Made by a program: the position numbers and the translations under genes. The notes beneath the pieces were generated by a model. The model had not been told where the DNA came from, did not search any database, and saw only the letters and a program-made list of their open reading frames with translations. A stretch of 64,000 nucleotides of DNA from an uncultured Rhodospirillales bacterium. GTDB lineage: Bacteria; Pseudomonadota; Alphaproteobacteria; Acetobacterales; Acetobacteraceae. The DNA is taken from positions 17,809 to 81,808 of the forward strand of contig CAIPLM010000385.1 in the NCBI GenBank assembly GCA_903865895.1, read 5' to 3'. Of this stretch, positions 58,498-64,000 are shown piece after piece; the stretch's first letter is position 1, and every line of letters begins with the position of its first letter.

Positions 58498-59660
58498 CGG
58501 TAGTTTCGCTCCACGTAGACCCAGGCCAGGAAGGCTGGGACCGCGAAACCGGCCATGGTCATCATCAGCCCGTCCGGCCCGTAGCGGTCGAACATGATGC
58601 CTACGACAACCCCGGCGCAGGCGCCAGTGAGCATCTGCATCGCCCCGATCAGCGCCGAGCCGGCGCCGGCCATGGCGGGGATGCGCTCGAGCGCGGCATG
58701 GGTGACGTTGGGGCTCACCAGGCCGCGGCTCAGCGTGGCGAGCAGGAAGATGGGCACCAGCATGGCGATGCTCGCGAGCCGCGCGCCGCCGGCGAGCAGG
58801 CCGCCGAGCGCGCCGAGTGCCGCGCCGCCGAGCCCGATGCCCATCGGCCAGACGGCGGACCAGCGGAAATGCACCGCGGCGCGGTTGATCCAGGCGCCGG
58901 CCAGCACGCCGGCGGTGATCAGCGCGAATACCGCGCCGAACACCGGGGTCGAGACACCGTTCGGGCCGAGCAGCAGCATCGGCGCCCCGGCGACGACGCA
59001 GAACACGTTGCCGAGGTTCAGCGCGCCGACGATGCCGAAGGCGATGGTGCGGCGTTCGCCGAGGATGGCGAGGAAGGGCGGCGGCGGCAGGTCCCGCCGT
59101 GTCTCGGGCAGGCCGAGGAGCGCCACCACCGCGAGCGCCACGCCGGTGAGCAGTTGGAAGATGAAGATGCCGCGCCAGCCCAGCGCCATCAGCACCGCGC
59201 CGCCAAGCGTGGGCGCGATGACCGGGGCTAGGCTGAACACCAGGCTCACCGTCGAGAGCCGGGCCCGCGCCGCGTCAGCCTCGAAAAGGTCCCGGATGAT
59301 GGCGAAGGCGAGCACGGTGCCGCCTGCCGCACCGGCGCCCTGGAGGCAGCGGGCGGCCAGTAAGGTCGCGATGGAGGGTGCGAAACCGCTGGCGAGGCCG
59401 CCGATCACATAAAGCAAAAGGGCCACCGTCAGCACCGGGCGCCGGCCGATCCGGTCGGACACCGGGCCGATGACAAGCTGCGCGGTGCCGAAGCCGAGCA
59501 GGAACATGCTGAGCGTGGCGGTGGCCGCGGCGGCATCGGCGCCGAGCGCACTGCGGATCTCCGGCAAAGCGGGGAGCGACATATCGATCGAGAGCGCGGG
59601 CAGGCCCGCCAGGGCGCCGAGCAGGAGGGTGAAGCCCAGGCCATCCGGGTGAATTCGCAT
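58494..59660 (-). CDS. MFS transporter, Bcr/CflA-like drug efflux
   Basis: DMSLPALPEIRSALGADAAAATATLSMFLLGFGTAQLVIGPVSDRIGRRPVL. Confidence 0.92.
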   Translation of the reverse strand: MRIHPDGLGFTLLLGALAGLPALSIDMSLPALPEIRSALGADAAAATATLSMFLLGFGTAQLVIGPVSDRIGRRPVLTVALLLYVIGGLASGFAPSIATLLAARCLQGAGAAGGTVLAFAIIRDLFEADAARARLSTVSLVFSLAPVIAPTLGGAVLMALGWRGIFIFQLLTGVALAVVALLGLPETRRDLPPPPFLAILGERRTIAFGIVGALNLGNVFCVVAGAPMLLLGPNGVSTPVFGAVFALITAGVLAGAWINRAAVHFRWSAVWPMGIGLGGAALGALGGLLAGGARLASIAMLVPIFLLATLSRGLVSPNVTHAALERIPAMAGAGSALIGAMQMLTGACAGVVVGIMFDRYGPDGLMMTMAGFAVPAFLAWVYVERNYR

Positions 59661-59725
59661 CGTCTATGCTAAATTCAGCCATTCCGGCTTCGGCGCAAGC
59701 GAAAAATCACATCGTCAACGTATCG

Positions 59726-59740
59726 TTAATTTGTCGTTAA
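59726..59740. promoter_or_regulatory. CtrA-type box upstream of the MFS-rmuC operon
   Basis: TTAA-TTTGTCG-TTAA, exact TTAA-N7-TTAA, 66-80 bp upstream of ATG 59660. Confidence 0.5.
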
Positions 59741-59772
59741 TCTCCGCGCCGGCTGGCGGAAATCCGAGGGTT

Positions 59773-62580
59773 TCACCCGAGGAAGCCGCGGATCGTCGCC
59801 GCCGCTTCGGCCAGCCCCACGCGCTGCGGCGTGGCGCCGGCGGGGAAGGCGGAAAACAGGCGGGTGGGCGTCAGCCGGTCGAGCAGCACGAACACCCCGC
59901 GATCGGTGGCGCTGCGGGTCAGCCGCCCGAAGGCCTGGCGCAGCCGGTAGCGCACCACCCGGTCGTCATAGCCGGCGGTATCGCCCTCGCCGAGATGCAG
60001 GCGGCGCTCGCGGTGCAGGATATCCGGCCGCGGCCAGGGCACGCGCTCAAACACCACCAGCCGGAGCGCGCGGCCCGGCACGTCCACCCCGTCCCGCATC
60101 GCGTCCGTGCCGAGCAGGCAGCTTTCCTCCTCGGTGCGGAACACGTCGACCAGCGTCGCGTTGTCCATCGCGTCAACATGTTGGGCGAGGAGCGGAATAC
60201 CGGCGGCCTCGAGGTCGGGGGCGATGCGCTCATGCACGGCGCGCAGGCGGGAGATGGCGGTGAACAGGCCGAGCCCGCCGCCGCCGGCAGCGAGGAACAG
60301 CGCCCGGTAGGCGCTGGCGAGTTGGCCGATATCGCGGGCGTTGAGATCATTCACCACCAGCACCCGGGTTTGCGCCGCATAGTCAAACGGGCTCGCCACC
60401 GAGACGCGGATCGCCGGGGCCGGTAGATGCGTCGCACCCACCCGCGCCTCCGCCACGTCCCACGCCGCCTCGGCATCGCCGGCACCGCCGTCGCGCAGCG
60501 TTGCCGAGGTGACCAGCACGCCATGGGCGGGGCGGGCCAGCGTCATCACGAAGGGGATCGTCGGGTCGAGCCAGTGGCGGTGCAGGCCGACATTGACGTC
60601 CCCTCCCCGCTCGCGGCGATCGAGCCGGAGGAATTGCACGTGCTCCGGCCGCTCGCCAGGCTCGGGCGGCGGCGCGCCGACCGCCTGAAGCATCGCCTGC
60701 CAGGCCGAGAGCGGATCGAGCGCGCGGCGGCGCAGCGTGCGGGCGGCGGCCTCGATGCGGTTGCGCATCGTGGCCTCCAACTCCTCCGCCTCATCCTCCA
60801 GCCGCGCCTCCAGCCGTTCGGCGAGCGTCTTCAGCGGCACGGCGATGCGGCCGAGGGCGCGATACAGGTCCTCCGCCGTTTCGGGCAGGCCGGGGCCGGC
60901 GGGGTAGAGATCGCATTCCCGCGAGCCGGCATAGCCGGTCTCATCGGCGGTGCGGGCCAGGATCTGCTGGCGGGCGGCGTGGAGGAAGGCCTCGGTGGGG
61001 TTGGGCCGCTCGCCCGCGAGCGCCGGCAAATCCTCGGAAAGCCGCGCCGCCCAGCCGCCGGACGGCAGCGCGCGGGCGGCCTGCAAGCCGGCCTCGAGTG
61101 GCGCCTCCAGCTTGTCGTTGCCGGCCACCACCTCCTCCAGCCGCCGGCGCAATCCACGTGCGCGGGAGCGGCCGCCTTCCGCGCCGAGCAGCCAGCGCCG
61201 CAGCTCCGCCGTCTCGATGCCCGATAATTCGGCCGAGAAGGCGCCATCGGCGGCATCGAATACGTGATGCCCTTCATCGAACACGTAGCGCGTCGGCACG
61301 GTGGCGTCGTCGATGCCGCCCCCCCAGCTTGAACTGTGGGCCGCCTGCGCCATCACCAGCGCATGGTTGGCGACCACTACGTCCGCAGTGCGGGCCCGGC
61401 GGATGGTATGCTCGATGAAGCAGCGTCGCCAATGCGGGCAGCCCGCATGGATGCACTCGCCCCGCCGGTCCGCCAGGCTCCACAGCAGGGCGCCCCCAAA
61501 CAGCTCGGCGAACCAGCCGGGCAGATCGCCGCCCTGGATGTCGCCATCCGAGGTCACCGCCGCCCAGCGGGCGATCAGCGCCACCGGGATCAGCGACTGC
61601 GGCGCACCGGCCGAGGCCGCGCCGACGGCGTCCTCAAGATTGAGCAGGCACAGATAATTCTCGCGCCCCTTGCGCACCACCACGCGGCGGCGCCGCTCGG
61701 CGGGCTCCGGCACCAGGCGAGCCAGTTCGCTCTCCACCTGCCGCTGCAAATGCCGCGTGAAGGTTGACACCCACACCGGCCCCTTGTTGCGCTCCGCCCA
61801 CAGGCTGGCCGGGGCGATGTAGCCGAGCGTCTTGCCGGTGCCGGTGCCAGCTTCCGCCAGCACCACATGCGGCTCGCCCACCACCTCGCGCGGCGCGAAG
61901 GCGGCGGAAACCGCGGCGGCGTAATCCGCCTGACCGGGCCGTTGCTCGGCGCCCGGCCCCAGGATCGTCGCCAGCCGGGCTCGCGCGTCGGCCGGCGGCA
62001 CCGGGAAGGCGGCGGGCGGCGGGGGCGGCGCCTCCTCCTCCCATTCCGGCAGCCGCTTCCACACCTGCAACGCCGCCGCCGAGGGCGCCGCCCCCGGCCG
62101 CCCCAGCGCCGCCATCACGAATTCCGCCCAATCCCAGCCGATCTGCCCCATCCGCGCCGCCAATCCCGCGGCATCCCGGTTCACCGCGAGATCCCGCCCC
62201 GCCGCAAGATGCGACAGCAGAGCCAGCGCGATATCGCCGAGCATCAGCGCCGCCGCCTCATTGCCATGGGCGGGCGGCGGCAAATCGAGCGCCAGCGCCA
62301 AGCCACGCGGAGTCGGCGCCGCGCTGCGGCCGGGCATGGCGAAGGCAAAAAGCTCCAGTAGATCGAGCGCCGGCATGGATTGCAGCCCGAGCCGCTTCAA
62401 CGTCGCCGGCGCATGCACCAGCAGCGGCGGCGGCCCCGACCGCAAATGCCGCGCCGCCTCGGCGGAGGTGAGGTCGAGCACCTCGCCATCCTCCGTCACG
62501 ATGCAGGCGCGCCCCACCCCAGCCACCACGGCCGGCGCCGCGGGCAGACTAAGACGCGGCGCGGGGGATGCGAGGGCCAT
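59773..62580 (-). CDS. DinG/XPD-like ATP-dependent DNA helicase with N-terminal extension
   Basis: AEAGTGTGKTLGYIAPAS, FeS-type cysteines (YLCLLN; GECIHAGCPHWRRCF), DEGHH box. Confidence 0.92.
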   Translation of the reverse strand: MALASPAPRLSLPAAPAVVAGVGRACIVTEDGEVLDLTSAEAARHLRSGPPPLLVHAPATLKRLGLQSMPALDLLELFAFAMPGRSAAPTPRGLALALDLPPPAHGNEAAALMLGDIALALLSHLAAGRDLAVNRDAAGLAARMGQIGWDWAEFVMAALGRPGAAPSAAALQVWKRLPEWEEEAPPPPPAAFPVPPADARARLATILGPGAEQRPGQADYAAAVSAAFAPREVVGEPHVVLAEAGTGTGKTLGYIAPASLWAERNKGPVWVSTFTRHLQRQVESELARLVPEPAERRRRVVVRKGRENYLCLLNLEDAVGAASAGAPQSLIPVALIARWAAVTSDGDIQGGDLPGWFAELFGGALLWSLADRRGECIHAGCPHWRRCFIEHTIRRARTADVVVANHALVMAQAAHSSSWGGGIDDATVPTRYVFDEGHHVFDAADGAFSAELSGIETAELRRWLLGAEGGRSRARGLRRRLEEVVAGNDKLEAPLEAGLQAARALPSGGWAARLSEDLPALAGERPNPTEAFLHAARQQILARTADETGYAGSRECDLYPAGPGLPETAEDLYRALGRIAVPLKTLAERLEARLEDEAEELEATMRNRIEAAARTLRRRALDPLSAWQAMLQAVGAPPPEPGERPEHVQFLRLDRRERGGDVNVGLHRHWLDPTIPFVMTLARPAHGVLVTSATLRDGGAGDAEAAWDVAEARVGATHLPAPAIRVSVASPFDYAAQTRVLVVNDLNARDIGQLASAYRALFLAAGGGGLGLFTAISRLRAVHERIAPDLEAAGIPLLAQHVDAMDNATLVDVFRTEEESCLLGTDAMRDGVDVPGRALRLVVFERVPWPRPDILHRERRLHLGEGDTAGYDDRVVRYRLRQAFGRLTRSATDRGVFVLLDRLTPTRLFSAFPAGATPQRVGLAEAAATIRGFLG

Positions 62581-62618
62581 GCCCCCCAGTACATTCCCCC
62601 GCGCCGCGCCGCCACCTT

Positions 62619-63683
62619 TTACCCCAGCAGCCGCTCGGCGATCTGCACCGCGTTCAGCGCCGCCCCCTTCAGCAACTGATCGCCCGCCACCAGCATGGCG
62701 ATCGAGCGGCCCGACGGGTCAGACGCATCCTCCCGCAGCCGCCCCACCAGCACATCCCCCTGCCCGCTCGCCTCGTTCGGCATCGGAAAGTGATTGCTCG
62801 CCCGGTCATCCACGATCCGCACCCCAGGCGCCGCCGCCAGCACCACCCGCGCCGCCGCCACCGTCATCGGCCGGTCGAACTCCACCGTCATCGCGATGGT
62901 ATGCGCCCGCAGCACCGGCACCCGGACGCAGGTAATACCGATCCGCAGATCCGGCGCATCGAGGATCTTCCGCAGTTCGCGCACCGCCTTGATCTCCTCG
63001 CCATTCTCCCCCGTCTCGCCATCCACCGCCGCGTCATGGCTGAACAAATTGAACGCATAGGGATGCGCCATCACGACAGGCGCAAACGCCTCGCCCGCCA
63101 GATACGCCACCGTCGACGCCCGCAACTCCTCCATCGCCGCCGCCCCGGCACCCGAGGCCGACTGATACGTCGCCGCGATCACCCGCCGGATCGGGTTGAC
63201 CCGATGCAACGGCGCCAGCGGCACCGCGGCGATGATCGCCACGCAATTGGGGTTGGCGATAATCCCGTGATGCCCCTCAATCGTCCCGGCATTCACCTCC
63301 GGCACCACCAGCGGCACCTCCGGCTCCATGCGGAACGCCGAGCCATTATCGATCACCACCGTCCCCCGCGCCGCCGCCCGCGGCGCATAGGCCTTGGACG
63401 CCGTCGAACCCGCCGAAAACAGCGCGATATCAACCCCCTCCAGACTATCCTCGCCAATCGCCTCCACCGTCAGCATCTCGCCGCGAAACGCGATCTGCCG
63501 CCCAGCCGAGCGAGCCGACGCAAACAACCGCAACGATGACAGCGGAAACCCCCGCGCCTCCAAACACGCAACCAACTCCACGCCCACCGCCCCGCTCGCG
63601 CCAACCACGGCAACGCTCGGAAACGCAGGCATCGCCCGGCGAGCAGCCGCCGGTAGCAAAACAGGTGAATCATCATTCGGCAT
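62619..63683 (-). CDS. asd: Aspartate-semialdehyde dehydrogenase
   Basis: VAVVGASGAVGVELVACLEARGFP...SAGSTASKAYAPRA...NPNCVAIIAAVPLAPLH; alternative start 63686. Confidence 0.95.
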   Translation of the reverse strand: MPNDDSPVLLPAAARRAMPAFPSVAVVGASGAVGVELVACLEARGFPLSSLRLFASARSAGRQIAFRGEMLTVEAIGEDSLEGVDIALFSAGSTASKAYAPRAAARGTVVIDNGSAFRMEPEVPLVVPEVNAGTIEGHHGIIANPNCVAIIAAVPLAPLHRVNPIRRVIAATYQSASGAGAAAMEELRASTVAYLAGEAFAPVVMAHPYAFNLFSHDAAVDGETGENGEEIKAVRELRKILDAPDLRIGITCVRVPVLRAHTIAMTVEFDRPMTVAAARVVLAAAPGVRIVDDRASNHFPMPNEASGQGDVLVGRLREDASDPSGRSIAMLVAGDQLLKGAALNAVQIAERLLG

Positions 63684-63688
63684 CATCA

Positions 63689-63708
63689 GTCTCCAAAAAG
63701 CCGGAGAC
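63689..63708 (-). promoter_or_regulatory. Hairpin sequestering asd Shine-Dalgarno
   Basis: GTCTCC-GGCTTTTT-GGAGAC; the GGAG just before the ATG codons is in the 3' arm. Confidence 0.6.
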
Positions 63709-63724
63709 GGGCGCCATCTTCCTC

Positions 63725-63751
63725 AGGCCCCGTCCGTTTCCGGCGGGGCCT
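63725..63751 (-). promoter_or_regulatory. Strong leader hairpin upstream of asd
   Basis: AGGCCCCG T CCG TTTC CGG CGGGGCCT: 8 bp + 3 bp stem, tetraloop. Confidence 0.6.
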
Positions 63752-63762
63752 CGGGGGGAACG

Positions 63763-63855
63763 CTATGCCATCGGCATCCGCGCACACACACACGAGGACG
63801 CCCCGCCACAGGGCGTCTTCGACTTCAGCGTGCGCTTGGTCATGACGACGAACAT
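63763..63855 (-). CDS. Candidate 30-aa leader peptide upstream of asd (MFVVMTKRTLKSKTPCGGASSCVCARMPMA)
   Basis: ATG at 63855 after GGGAGGGAG; 30 codons; stop TAG at 63765-63763; ends 77 nt before the asd start. Confidence 0.5.
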   Translation of the reverse strand: MFVVMTKRTLKSKTPCGGASSCVCARMPMA

Positions 63856-63914
63856 ACTCCCTCCCTACCAGCCCCAATCCACCGACGCAACCGTCGAGAC
63901 GCGGGGAAGGAAGC

Positions 63915-64000
63915 AAGGCGAGGGGCTCTGCCCCTCGACCCCGCTGGGGGCTCCGAGCCCCCAGACCCGCATTCGTTTAAGCGGGTGAGACGTGAGGGAG
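63915..64000. repeat. Second copy of the palindromic repeat (truncated by window edge)
   Basis: AAGGCGAGGGGCTCTGCCCCTCGACCCCGCTGGGGG...CCCCCAGACCCGCA, near-identical to 48439 onward. Confidence 0.85.

Overview
High-GC alphaproteobacterial chromosomal segment. An Acetobacteraceae/Rhodospirillales-like origin is inferred from gene content only. Most of it is ordinary, densely packed protein-coding DNA. Main blocks, left to right: (1) the N-terminal part of a large repeat-rich surface/RTX-like protein running off the left edge, absent from the ORF track; (2) an HxlR regulator / hotdog thioesterase / MATE efflux operon; (3) pstSCAB-phoU-phoB with a clear Pho box; (4) an apparently single operon joining a molybdenum hydroxylase (2Fe-2S + Moco subunits), a small cytochrome c, flavocytochrome c sulfide dehydrogenase and soxXYZA; (5) a GDP-D-rhamnose-type sugar locus; (6) an amino-acid ABC transporter flanked by two cysteine synthase genes; (7) a Baeyer-Villiger-type monooxygenase/LysR/CoA-transferase region; (8) an IS3 remnant next to tRNA-Arg(CCG); (9) polA, folD, ccmCDE, acs, pepN, rmuC, a DinG-like helicase and asd. 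The observations most worth follow-up are the hybrid Mo-hydroxylase/Sox operon with a SoxY lacking the canonical GGCGG tail, a Lys/Thr/Met-rich upstream mini-ORF plus stacked hairpins in front of asd, a roughly 210-bp head-to-head palindromic repeat before acs with a related copy at the right edge, a triplicated Cys-pair periplasmic protein, and several precise operator-like palindromes. No CRISPR array, prophage or classical defence island was seen.
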